Of a DNA stretch of 64,000 nt, positions 8,611 to 16,578 are shown piece by piece (positions within the stretch are counted from its first letter, which is position 1; the number at the start of each line of letters is the position of its first letter). The DNA is taken from assembly GCA_965237575.1 (NCBI GenBank), contig CBDEGI010000002.1, forward strand, positions 248,001-312,000. The letters run 5' to 3'. The notes under the pieces are model-generated. The model was not told the origin of the DNA. It saw only the letters and a list, made by a program, of their open reading frames with translations, and searched no databases. Origin of the DNA: JAKZVK01 sp965237575. Its GTDB lineage: Bacteria; Acidobacteriota; Terriglobia; Bryobacterales; UBA6623. A program made the translations under genes and the position numbers.

Positions 8611-10020
8611 TACGTCCCGAGGACATAGGTAACAGATCTACCCGAGCACATGGGTAACAGATTTCAGACAATCCAGAACAGAAGGAGGACATTCTGTTTT
8701 GGCCTGGAAGGAGACTCGTGTGCACGACGAAAGAGTGAATTTCGTGAGGGAAGTCCAAGCCGGCGACGAATCGGTCGCCGATCTGTGCCGCATCTACGGC
8801 GTCAGCCGCAAGACCGGCTACAAGTGGTTGGAGCGCTACGATCGCGAGGGCGTCGCCGGTCTTGCCGATCGCTCCCGCGCCCCGCGCCATCAACCCAACG
8901 CCGTCGGCGCCGACGAGCAGGCCGCCATCCTCGCCCTGCGAGCGCAACGGCCTACCTGGGGCGAACGCAAGCTGCATGCCTTTCTCCAACGCCAACAACC
9001 CGAGCACGCGTGGCCCTCGCCGTCCACGATCGGCGCGATTCTCAAACGCCACGGGCTCACCTACCAACGCCGCCGCCGTCGCTACGCCACCCCGAGCTCG
9101 ACGCTGAGCGACGCCACGGCACCCAACCGGGTCTGGGCCATCGACTTCAAAGGACACTTCCGCACCGGCGACGGAGTGCGCTGCGATCCGCTGACGATCT
9201 CGGATACGGCCAGCCGCTATCTGCTGCGCTGCCAAGCCGTGGAACGACCCGACTACCAGCACGTGCGGCCGTTGTTGGAAGCGACCTTTCGCAAGTACGG
9301 ACTGCCGTGGGCGTTGCGCTCCGACAACGGGCCGCCGTTTGCGTCGGTGGCGGTGGGCGGGCTGAGCCGGCTGAGCGTGTGGTTCTTGCGATTGGGCGTG
9401 AGGCCGGAACGCATCGAGCCGGGCCATCCGGAGCAGAACGGGCGGCACGAGCGGATGCATCGCACGTTGAAACAAGAGACGGCCCGGCCGCCGAAAGCGA
9501 CGGCGCGGGGACAGCAACGGGCCTTTGCTCGTTTCCAGTGCGAGTACAACGAACAGCGGCCGCACGAGGCGCTGGGGATGGCGACGCCGGCGAGCGTGTA
9601 TGTACCGTCGGAGCGAGAGTATCCGGCGCGGTTGCCGGAGATGGAGTATCCGGACGGGTACGAGCGGCGGCGGGTGTACGAACACGGCGATATTCACTGG
9701 AGCAACCAGGCGATCTTTCTCAGTGAGGTGTTGGCGGGCGAGACGGTGGGATTGGAGCAGGACGAGCAGGGCTGGCGCATCTGGTTTGGTCCGGTGCTGC
9801 TGGCGCGTCTGGACCGAGAGCACTTGTTGTTGCCGCGGAGCCGGGGGCGGGTGCGGGTCGAGTGTTTGGAGCGCGACGCCGCTCGCCCTACGGGCTCGCT
9901 GCCTCGCGCTCCAAACACGGCGTCGGGGGAGGCGGCAGAGAAAGAGCCCTCCCCTGGAGAAACATAGAAAAGTGTTACCCATGTGCTTGGGTTATTCTGT
10001 TACCCATGTCCCAGGACGTA
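8611..10020 (+). mobile_element. IS481-family insertion sequence
   Basis: One transposase gene sits between imperfect inverted ends. Read inward, both ends begin TACGTCC and then contain two direct copies of an ACATGGGTAACA-type motif about 22 bp apart (left at about 8623-8655, right at about 9974-10008). The left copy nearest the edge carries one change (ACATAGGTAACA). No target-site duplication is obvious in the flanks, so the element may be old or the exact tips may lie slightly inside. It lies upstream of the P-ATPase operon; the 280 bp between 8331 and 8610 show no gene. Confidence 0.75.
8699..9967 (+). CDS. IS481-family DDE transposase
   Basis: 422 residues. An N-terminal HTH (SVADLCRIYGVSRKTGYKWL, about 20-45) is followed by a second HTH-like region and the RNase H-fold core with the catalytic triad: D in VWAIDFKG (about 149), D in RSDNGPPF (about 208), and E in HPEQNGRHERMHRTL (about 252). 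The integrase core ends RPHEALGMATPASVY. About 90 extra C-terminal residues (YEHGDIHWSNQAIFLSEVLA...) are usual for this branch of IS481. The frame is intact, so the element could still transpose. The long minus-strand frame across this gene is only its antisense shadow. Confidence 0.92.
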   Translation: MAWKETRVHDERVNFVREVQAGDESVADLCRIYGVSRKTGYKWLERYDREGVAGLADRSRAPRHQPNAVGADEQAAILALRAQRPTWGERKLHAFLQRQQPEHAWPSPSTIGAILKRHGLTYQRRRRRYATPSSTLSDATAPNRVWAIDFKGHFRTGDGVRCDPLTISDTASRYLLRCQAVERPDYQHVRPLLEATFRKYGLPWALRSDNGPPFASVAVGGLSRLSVWFLRLGVRPERIEPGHPEQNGRHERMHRTLKQETARPPKATARGQQRAFARFQCEYNEQRPHEALGMATPASVYVPSEREYPARLPEMEYPDGYERRRVYEHGDIHWSNQAIFLSEVLAGETVGLEQDEQGWRIWFGPVLLARLDREHLLLPRSRGRVRVECLERDAARPTGSLPRAPNTASGEAAEKEPSPGET

Positions 10021-10157
10021 CAAGGCCCGGCCCCAGGAAAACGTCGGCGTGCCCTGGCACGGTCCGCCCGCAGAGGCGGGTCGCTGTGTCACGAGGGCTC
10101 GGCGGAGTGCGGTGAGGCGCTGCGTGGCAGCGTTCGCGCCGCCATCATCCGAGGTAG

Positions 10158-10230
10158 GAGCCGTAGGAGTCAACGCGCACGTACGGATCCGTGCGGGGGG
10201 ATGCCGGGCAACCGGCATCCCTACCGCGAC
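10158..10230 (+). mobile_element. Group II intron 3' end remnant (domains V and VI)
   Basis: Positions 10158-10189 fold as a 32-nt domain V hairpin: GAGCCGTAGG on the 5' side carrying the AGC triad, and CACGTACGGATC on the 3' side. A GC-rich hairpin follows (GGATGCCGG / CCGGCATCC with a GCAA loop), as expected of domain VI, ending ...CTACCGCGAC at about 10230. A second copy lies at 59539-59610, sharing 23 identical bases around CACGTACGGATCCGTGCGGG. No intron-encoded reverse transcriptase is nearby, so only the 3' tail remains. The rest of the 10021-10453 gap shows no gene. Confidence 0.55.
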
Positions 10231-10453
10231 CTCTTCGTCCTCACGTGATCTTTGCAAACGTGCTAGGCTACCACTACCTTGCTGAAGTGCTCACAGGCGA
10301 TAGGCGTGTAGGCATCACCGATCTCCCGCCGCTCCACAGACGCAACAAGCATCAGGCGTGTCGTACCTCCGGGTGCAGTCCAACTGCCCGGTTTAGGGTC
10401 AAGTTGAGAGCTTGTCCCGCTTCGGGGAAGTGGTCCTGACTGAGACTCGACGC

Positions 10454-10839
10454 ATGAAGTGTCTAATCATTGCGGCCGGGAAGGGTGGTCGGCTACAGCA
10501 GAGGGGTGAGAGCAAACCCTCATCCCCATTCTTGGGGTCCCCTTGATCGACCGCGTCATTCGCTCCGCACAGGAGGCGGGAGCGGATGACTTCTATGTGG
10601 TCACCGGATGCCACGGGGAGCGCGTTTGCACCTTCCTAAGCCGTCTCAGTGACCGTGCAGGGATTCGTTTCACTCCCATCGTCAACGAGGACTGGGGCAA
10701 AGAAAACGGCCTTTCGGTGCTGACGGCGCGGCATTACCTGCGCGAATCCTTCTTGCTGCTGATGGCGGACCATCTCTTTCAAGACCCTCAGGCAGGCGGA
10801 GAATGCGCTGTTGGCCGATTTAGGGGACGAGCCCAATGA
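10454..10839 (+). pseudogene. Sugar/alditol-phosphate nucleotidyltransferase remnant, frameshifted
   Basis: The ATG at 10454 opens MKCLIIAAGKGGRLQQRG, the GxGxR-type nucleotide-binding start of NTP transferases (inositol-1-phosphate or phosphocholine cytidylyltransferase-like). One base is missing near 10520, where KPLIPILGVPLIDRVIR can be read only across two frames. The second part (10543-10839) continues QEAGADDFYVVTGCHGERV and NEDWGKENGLSVLTARHYL as far as LMADHLF, then loses similarity. Family members are about 240 residues, so about half is gone in addition to the frameshift. It lies 33 bp before a methyltransferase gene. Confidence 0.65.
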
Positions 10840-10872
10840 CTCGCAGAATACAGATACACTGGGAGATTCTGA

Positions 10873-11586
10873 ATGTCTGAGAGATCTCCAGACACCCGCG
10901 ACGCTTATGATGCACACGGAACCGCATTCATGCAATTGCGGGGTCCTGCACTCCAACCCTTAGAGGAGCAACTCGCCAGTGACGTTCTTCGGATGGCACG
11001 CGAACATCAACCCGCCGCTGACGAGCCACTCCGTGTCATTGACGTCGGACTAGGATATGGAAAGTTTCTTGCGTGGTGGCAGAAACAAACGAATGTTCTA
11101 GTACTCGGCGGAGATAACTCAAGACAAATGTTGCGGCTTGCGGCTCAACGGAACGGCGGGGACCATAATCAGTTACAACAATTTGATGCGGCATCTCTAC
11201 CGTTTGTGGATGAGTCGGTAAATGTGGTTTTTGCCCATGCTATCTACCATCACGTGGATCATCCTGTAGAGGCTTTCCGAGATGCACGTCGTGTGTTGAA
11301 GCCAGGCGGGATCTTTTACGTATTTGTGCGTCAAGGAGACTTCCGGGGTAGACGGCAAGAGGGTGTAGGGTCGATGTATTACCGATACTATGAGATGTCT
11401 GAGCTCAAACGTCTCCTGCAGGATGCCGGCTTTCAGGTGATTCGCATTGAGCCTGTCAAAGACCCATATCCTGACCGTGGAATAAATTTTATGGCCGCAT
11501 TTGCAACAAGACCCGAAACTCCGGGAGGCGAACCTGCACGGGACGTTTCTCGTCGCGGTGAAGCTCGATGGAGCGGACCTCGGTGA
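10873..11586 (+). CDS. Class I SAM-dependent methyltransferase with a foreign C-terminal tail
   Basis: 237 residues. SAM-binding motif I is VIDVGLGYGKFLAWW (about 55-69), motif II is LGGDNSRQML, and the acidic/post-I region is FDAASLPFVDESVNVVFAHA; motif III is VLKPGGIFYVFVRQGD. This is the Methyltransf_11/25 layout for small molecules, with unknown substrate. The last ~25 residues (from about PETPGGEPARD) are an out-of-frame reading of a pentapeptide-repeat gene tail that begins at 11519, so the natural C-terminus has been lost to a recombination joint near 11505. Base composition is lower in GC than the neighbours, as in the adjacent remnants, which suggests transfer. Confidence 0.8.
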   Translation: MSERSPDTRDAYDAHGTAFMQLRGPALQPLEEQLASDVLRMAREHQPAADEPLRVIDVGLGYGKFLAWWQKQTNVLVLGGDNSRQMLRLAAQRNGGDHNQLQQFDAASLPFVDESVNVVFAHAIYHHVDHPVEAFRDARRVLKPGGIFYVFVRQGDFRGRRQEGVGSMYYRYYEMSELKRLLQDAGFQVIRIEPVKDPYPDRGINFMAAFATRPETPGGEPARDVSRRGEARWSGPR

Positions 11587-11726
11587 AGCTCGATGGAGCG
11601 GACCTCAGCACCGCCAAGGGTCTTAGTCAGCCGCAGATCAACTCGGCACGGGGAGACAAGGACACGAAGCTTCCGGAGGAGTTTCAAAGGCCACCGAGCT
11701 GGCTGAACGAGCCACAGGTCGGATGA
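11519..11726 (+). pseudogene. Tail of a pentapeptide-repeat protein
   Basis: In the frame of 11519, LREANLHGTFLVAVKLDGAD is recognisable A(D/N)LxG pentapeptide sequence. A 24-bp direct duplication (about 11558-11581 repeated at 11582-11605) then shifts the frame. The second copy continues VKLDGADLSTAKGLSQPQIN and GDKDTKLPEEFQRPPSW to a TGA at 11724. The closing pattern GLxQxQLDxAxGDxxTxLPxxxxxPxxW is typical of these proteins. Only the 3' end survives, overlapping the methyltransferase gene in another frame. Confidence 0.6.
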
Positions 11727-11816
11727 ATCCTATCGGGTTAGACTACTAGTGCCGACATCTCGAGGCCGGTGCTCAGCGTAGGTGCGGCCAGCGTTGCCGG
11801 GACAGATATTACCAGG

Positions 11817-11906
11817 GTCGACCTTAGCCCAGACGAGCAGGCCGAAAAAATCAGAACGGTGGACGACGCCATCAAGTACGTGGAAAGCGGTGTCAAAAAG
11901 AAGTGA
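11817..11906 (+). pseudogene. acpP: 3' fragment of an acyl carrier protein gene
   Basis: The reading VDLSPDEQAEKIRTVDDAIK, then YVESGVKKK, ending at TGA 11904-11906, matches the last helix region of ACP (...DEDAEKITTVGDAVxYI...). The N-terminal two thirds, including the DSL phosphopantetheine serine, is absent upstream. It lies 39 bp before a broken fabF, reproducing the normal acpP-fabF order, so both are probably a degenerating second copy of the fatty-acid pair. Confidence 0.55.
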
Positions 11907-11945
11907 ATGCCGTTCGTAACTGGCGGCGGATAGGAGGGAACTGGA

Positions 11946-13200
11946 TTGTCGCGAAGGGTGGTGGTTACCGGGGCCGGTCTGCTGTCTCCGGTGGGGATCG
12001 GAACGGAAGAGACCTGGCAAGCCCTTCGCGAGGGCCGCAACGGCATCGGCCCCATCACACTGTTTGACCCCGAGGGCTTTTCCTGTCGGATCGCCGGCGA
12101 AGTGAAGGGCTTCGATCCCCTCGACTATGTGGGCAAGAGGGACCTCAAGAAGATGGGGCGATTCATCTTTTTTGCGATCGCCGGCGCGGAGTTCGCTCTC
12201 AAAGCTTCACGGCTTGCGATTACCCCTGCCGTCGCCGAGCGAGTGGGGGTCCATATTGGCAGCGGCATCGGCGGGTTCGACGTTATCGAACGGGAGCACC
12301 GCGCGCTGCTGAAGGGTGGGCCGAGCAGGATCTCGCCCTTCTTTATCCCTGCTAGTATCGTGAATTTGGCCGCGGGCCAGGTGTCGATCCGGACCGGCGC
12401 CAAGGGTCCGAATTCCGCCATCGCAACGGCCCGTACGACGGGCGCACACGCGGTGGGGGACTCGTTTCGCATCATCGCACGCGACGAAGCGGATGTAATG
12501 ATTTGTGGTGGTACCGAGGCGGCCATCACGCCGATGGGTATCGGGGGGTTTGCGTCGATGAAGGCCCTCTCGACCCGCAACGATGATCCCGCGCACGCCT
12601 CCCGCCCCTGGGACACCGAGAGGGACGGTTTCATCGTCGGGGAAGGAGCCGGAATCCTCGTTTTGGAGGGCCTTGATTTTGCCGTGCGGCGGGGCGCGCC
12701 GATTCTGGCCGAGCTCGTCGGTTACGGCATGAGCGCCGACGCCCACCATATTACTTCTCCTCGAGGATGGAGATGGCGCTTGCCGCGCGATGATGAATGC
12801 CATCCAGGACGCCGGGATCTCGCCTGAGCAGATCAGTTACATCAATGCGCATGGAACCTCGACCTCGGTGGGCGATCGAGTCGAGTCGGAGGCCATCAAG
12901 AAAACGTTTGGCGATCACGCTTACAAACTGGCTGTAAGCTCGACCAAATCGATGACTGGGCACCTGTTAGGAGGTGCGGGAGGGCTCGAGGCCGGTATCG
13001 TAGCCTTGGCGCTACGTGATCAGGTTGCTCCTCCGACTATGAACCACTTCAACCCCGAACCCGAATGCGATCTCGACTTCGTTCCCAATCAGACGCGGGC
13101 CATGGAGATGGAGTACGTGTTGACGAACTCCTTCGGTTTCGGTGGCACCAACGGGGCGCTCATTCTCAAGCGCTACGCGGACCGCGATGGGAGCGGCTGA
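11946..13200 (+). pseudogene. fabF: 3-oxoacyl-ACP synthase II, frameshifted and lacking the catalytic Cys
   Basis: A ribosome-binding site (TAGGAGGG at 11931) precedes a TTG start. The first frame gives SRRVVVTGAGLLSPVGIGTE as far as GYGMSADAHHITSP (about 12760). Two bases are missing there, and the second frame resumes at EDGDGACRAMMNAI and runs through the His motifs (NAHGTSTSVGD, SSTKSMTGHLLGGAGGLEA) and NSFGFGGTNGALIL. The condensing-enzyme nucleophile region normally reads TACATG; here it is TARTTG (about residue 160), so the active-site Cys is replaced by Arg. Either defect alone would remove KAS II activity. With two bases restored the length would be 418 residues, normal for FabF. Confidence 0.85.
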
Positions 13201-13299
13201 CCCCTCACTCTACGCTGCGTGAAAAGGCGGGGTCGGCCGCCACCGCCGGTAACAAGAAAGCCAAGTTCGTAAGCGCCGCCGGTCACCGCGGCGGCCCAT

Positions 13300-14139
13300 C
13301 TAGAGGCGCTGCTCTGTTCCTCCCTCCCGCCGCGCCTTGAGCGAAAACAACAGCGGTAGATCCAGCTCCTCGGCCGATAGCTCCCAGTAACCGTCGCTCG
13401 TTTCGCGCATTTGAGGGAATTGCTTGTAAACGGTTCGCGGGTACTCCTTGAACTCATAAACAACGAGCCCCGCCCTCTCCAGAGCCCCGAAGAGATCTGA
13501 TAGAGACCAGATCCACGCCTCGGCCGCAAGGGTGGTGTGATCCGTGTCCGCGTAGTCCGGTTGGGGTTCCAGTTGCAGCGGTTCGGGACTGTGAAAATAG
13601 TCGTAGCGCCGGGCGACGTGACCTTCTTCGTCGGCTTGAAATAGGTAGGACGTCGGATGATTGTCGACGATATAGAAGAAGCCGTCCGGCTTCAAGGATC
13701 GCGCGATCGCACGAGCCCAGGCTTCGAGATCGCGCAGCCAGGTGATCGTCCCGTAGGAGGTGAAGACGATGTCGAACTCGCGGTCCAGCGCCGATCTCAG
13801 ATCCAGCACATCGTGGTGTACGAACGCAGCGAGCGAGGCAAGATCCGCCTCCTTCGCCAATTCCCTGGCCCGCGCCACGGCAGTCGCGGAGAAGTCAATG
13901 CCTACGACTTCGGCACCCAACCGAGCCCAACTCAACGTATCCAGCCCGAAGTGGCACTGTAGATGGAGCAGCGACTTCCCGGCGACGTTCCCTACCGCCT
14001 CCGCTTCGATGCTATGCAGGCTCGACCGCCCGGCGCGAAACCCTTCCACATCGTAAAAGCAGCTCGCGGCGTGGACCGGGACGAGCGCGTCCCAGTACTT
14101 CCGATTCAACTCGCTGGTTTGTTTCAACGCTGTCGACAC
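13300..14139 (-). CDS. Class I SAM-dependent methyltransferase
   Basis: 279 residues if translation starts at the GTG at 14139 (STALKQTSELNRKYWDALVP); the in-frame Met at 14259 lies in composition that does not look coding. Motif I is SLLHLQCHFGLDTLSWARLG, followed by VVGIDFSATAVARARELA, then VLDLRSALDREFDIVFTSYG and a motif III-like LKPDGFFYIVDNHPTSYLF. This is the typical class I fold; the HLQCHFGxDTLSxARxG form occurs in a family of uncharacterised small-molecule methyltransferases. It is convergent with the broken fabF and has no operon partner. Confidence 0.85.
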   Translation of the reverse strand: MSTALKQTSELNRKYWDALVPVHAASCFYDVEGFRAGRSSLHSIEAEAVGNVAGKSLLHLQCHFGLDTLSWARLGAEVVGIDFSATAVARARELAKEADLASLAAFVHHDVLDLRSALDREFDIVFTSYGTITWLRDLEAWARAIARSLKPDGFFYIVDNHPTSYLFQADEEGHVARRYDYFHSPEPLQLEPQPDYADTDHTTLAAEAWIWSLSDLFGALERAGLVVYEFKEYPRTVYKQFPQMRETSDGYWELSAEELDLPLLFSLKARREGGTEQRL

Positions 14140-14392
14140 TCGGGTCTTCGGGCCGCGCCCGCGGCTCGGCTGGCTGCCATTCTTCCGGCTGCGCATCGCC
14201 CAGCATGCGGCGGAACAGCTAGTTGCCCATGCCCATGCCAATGCTTGGCCCGATGCCATTGACGGCTAGGATCTCGACGCGTTGCGGCAGCGGTCGCTCC
14301 AAGATGGCGCGCCTGAGAGCGGCCCTACGGTATCGAGTTCCGCCTGCAGCTCCGTGAACGATTCGCGAATCGCCTTGGCCGGCGGCGGTCCA

Positions 14393-15786
14393 TTATCGTT
14401 CGACCGCCCCGATGTCGCAGCCCCCTCCCGCCGGCGCCTCGCTGTTGCGCTGGTCGATCGGGGCGCAGCCTGTAGTGCCGTTATCGACCAGTGGGCTATT
14501 CGCGTTGGGAACCATCGTACGAGTCGCCCCGCCGTTCAAGCCGAGAGCGCCAAGATCGGGGTCGCCGCCATTGAGAATGTCCGATGGTCCTTCGGCGAAC
14601 GTACAACTCGCGTCGTCCTCGCCGAAGAAATTCCCGCCGCCCGACAAGAATGGACCGGAGCAGTCGTCGATCAATCCGTCATTGTCCGCGATCACCGTAT
14701 TGGTTAGGCCGACCAGGGCGCTGTTCGTGCTCAGGATGCCACCGGTCTCGGCCAAGAACGATTGGTTGCCTGCGTTGCCTGCATTACCTGCGATGGTGAC
14801 GTTGATAATCGAAAAACCGCTGCCGCTGACGTAAACTCCCGCGACACCCGGTCCTGAGTTCTCGGCGATCGTACTGTCCTCGATGCGGCCAGCGGCGCCG
14901 CCTGATGCATGCAACCCGCCTCCTTGGGTGGCCGAGCCGTTGCCCGCTATGGTCGAACGTAGGATGAGGTGATTCACCCCCCCCCGATGAGTCGGATGCC
15001 TCCGCCGTTACTGCCGCAGTTGTCGCGGACCTCGCTTTGGATCAGACTCAACGTCGGACCGTTGGTCGCGATGCCGCCGCCCCCACTCACTCCGCCGCCC
15101 GACACGCAACCGTCACCCGTCGAATCATTCTCTTCCACCACACAGTTCAGGACGTTGAGGATGCCGTTGCCTTGCGCGTAAATACCGCCGCCTAACCAGG
15201 CCGCGTTGTTGTTGCTGATGCGGCACTCGTCGAGCGTCACTCGGTAGCCGGCACCGTCGACGAAAACGCCGCCGCCGGCCTGGCCGCCGGGCCCGATTCC
15301 CGTCAGACCGCCGCCAGTCAGCGTCAGCGCCTCTACGAGGATATCGTCCGGCCCGGTAATCCTAAGGACGTTGCTGCCGGAACTGGTCTGCTGGACAACC
15401 GTAGCGTCGCGCCCGGCGCCCCGGATGATCACAGAGTCGTGCGTGAGGTTCAACGGGTCCCCGGTGAGCTCATGGACGCCCTCGGGGATAGTAATTCGGA
15501 CCAACTCGCCTGCGGGGTGGGTATTCGTTTCTTCTATCGCGGCCCGCACCGAGCAGACGTTGCCACCGCCGCCGGCGCACGTGCCGTCGCCGGGATTGGC
15601 GTCGGACACATCTGCGATCGTGTTGACAACGTACTCCGTCTCGACCGCGCAACCCGCCAGCAGGCTAACCATTACCATCCCGGCGACGCGAAGAGCACCC
15701 AGCGGCTTCGAGGGGATGTGGTAGACGTTCTCGGGGGTCAGCGTGAACGGACCCTTAACGATTGATTCGATCACTTCCTGCATCAT
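14393..15786 (-). pseudogene. Choice-of-anchor Q/beta-helix lipoprotein, frameshifted at a G9 tract
   Basis: The N-terminal part (stop near 14974) has a signal peptide ending in a lipobox (VSLLAGC), then VVNTIADVSDANPGDGTCAG and CSVRAAIEETNTHPAGELVR, the CSLREAI-type start of right-handed beta-helix surface proteins. Repetitive strands follow (GGGVFVDGAGYRVTLDECRI, SNNNAAWLGGGIYA). The second frame (14393-14977) continues the helix (STIAGNGSATQGGGLH) and closes with SPLVDNGTTGCAPIDQR and CDIGAVER, the choice-of-anchor Q ending. The break lies in a run of nine G on the coding strand at 14977-14985; ten would give one continuous protein. This could be phase variation, decay or a homopolymer error. 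14140-14392 holds no clear gene. Confidence 0.75.
14977..14985. repeat. Homopolymer C9/G9 tract inside the beta-helix gene
   Basis: Nine consecutive C on the plus strand fall exactly at the junction between the two frames of the surface-protein gene. Adding one base rejoins IRLIGGG to VNHLILRSTIAG in a single frame. Tracts of this length are slippage-prone and drive on/off switching of surface proteins in other bacteria. Confidence 0.8.
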
Positions 15787-15996
15787 CTCCCCGCTTTTCA
15801 CTCGTCCGCATAATCTCGATCGTAGGTGGCCCACAGTGGCCTGTCAGGCACAACTGGAACGCCAGTTTTGTTTGGCCCTTCCAGTTGCGCTTACCCGCAA
15901 CCACTCCCACATAACACAAGATATGGTATGCGGACTACAGTCAGTACAATATCTTGAATAGTGGTCGTAACCCCAACATTTTTTTGAAGATAACGC

Positions 15997-16078
15997 TTGA
16001 CAAACGGCTCAGAATCGGCGATCCTTGCAGTGGTCGATAGTGGTTAACAGTAGCCAAAATTGGACCAAAGTGGTTGAC
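15997..16078 (+). promoter_or_regulatory. dcw promoter region with a five-repeat MraZ operator
   Basis: A perfect -35-like TTGACA lies at 15997-16002, with no strong -10. From 16029 five decamers follow without gaps: AGTGGTCGAT, AGTGGTTAAC, AGTAGCCAAA, ATTGGACCAA, AGTGGTTGAC. MraZ binds direct TGG-type repeats spaced by one helical turn upstream of its own gene in several phyla, so this is probably the autoregulatory site of the cluster. The last repeat ends 38 bp before the mraZ ATG. Farther upstream, CAAGATAT (15917) and ATATCTTG (15949) form an inverted repeat of unknown role. Confidence 0.65.
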
Positions 16079-16116
16079 CCGAATCGTTCCTCCTCAGGCG
16101 ATAGCGGTCTTCAAGC

Positions 16117-16575
16117 ATGTTCAGAGGCATACAGACCGGGCGGGTGGACGAAAAAGGCAGACTCAAGCTGCCCGCCCTGGTCCGCCAAAAACTCGAGGAG
16201 CAATATCGGGACGCCACCATCTTCATCACCAGCCTTGACGGCGCTCGCGCGAAGTTGTTTCCTCTTCGCGAGTGGGAAACCGTTGAAGCTAGGTTATCTG
16301 AAAAATCGCCGGAGGGCAAGGAGTCTGACGGCGTCGTGAAGGACAAGATTCTGTTCCAGGCAAATCGGTTTGGGGCAGAAGAGACCTTGGACAACCAAGG
16401 CCGCATCCTTGTGCCCGCGGTTTTGCGGGAAGCCGCGGGCATGAGGGGCGAAGTCAAGATTCTATGGCAGTCCAATCACATGATCGTTTTGACTGCCGAC
16501 AAGTTCGACGAGTCCGCCAAGGCGAATCAATTGACGGCCGAGGACCTACAGCATGCCGCCAACCTGGGAGTGTAG
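16117..16575 (+). CDS. mraZ: MraZ, transcriptional regulator of the dcw cluster
   Basis: 152 residues, normal length. It has two AbrB-like halves, each with the DxxxR signature: RVDEKGRLKLP (about 9-19) and LDNQGRILVP (about 91-100). MraZ forms a ring-like oligomer that binds repeated sites before its own gene and usually represses the division and cell-wall operon. A five-repeat candidate operator lies just upstream. The gene ends 3 bp before rsmH, so they are co-transcribed. Confidence 0.95.
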   Translation: MFRGIQTGRVDEKGRLKLPALVRQKLEEQYRDATIFITSLDGARAKLFPLREWETVEARLSEKSPEGKESDGVVKDKILFQANRFGAEETLDNQGRILVPAVLREAAGMRGEVKILWQSNHMIVLTADKFDESAKANQLTAEDLQHAANLGV

Positions 16576-16578
16576 TGA

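Noticed and set aside
8276..9982. A 568-residue minus-strand frame across the IS
   Set aside because: It is fully antisense to a clear DDE transposase and has a low-complexity Arg/Pro-rich translation; GC-rich shadow frame.
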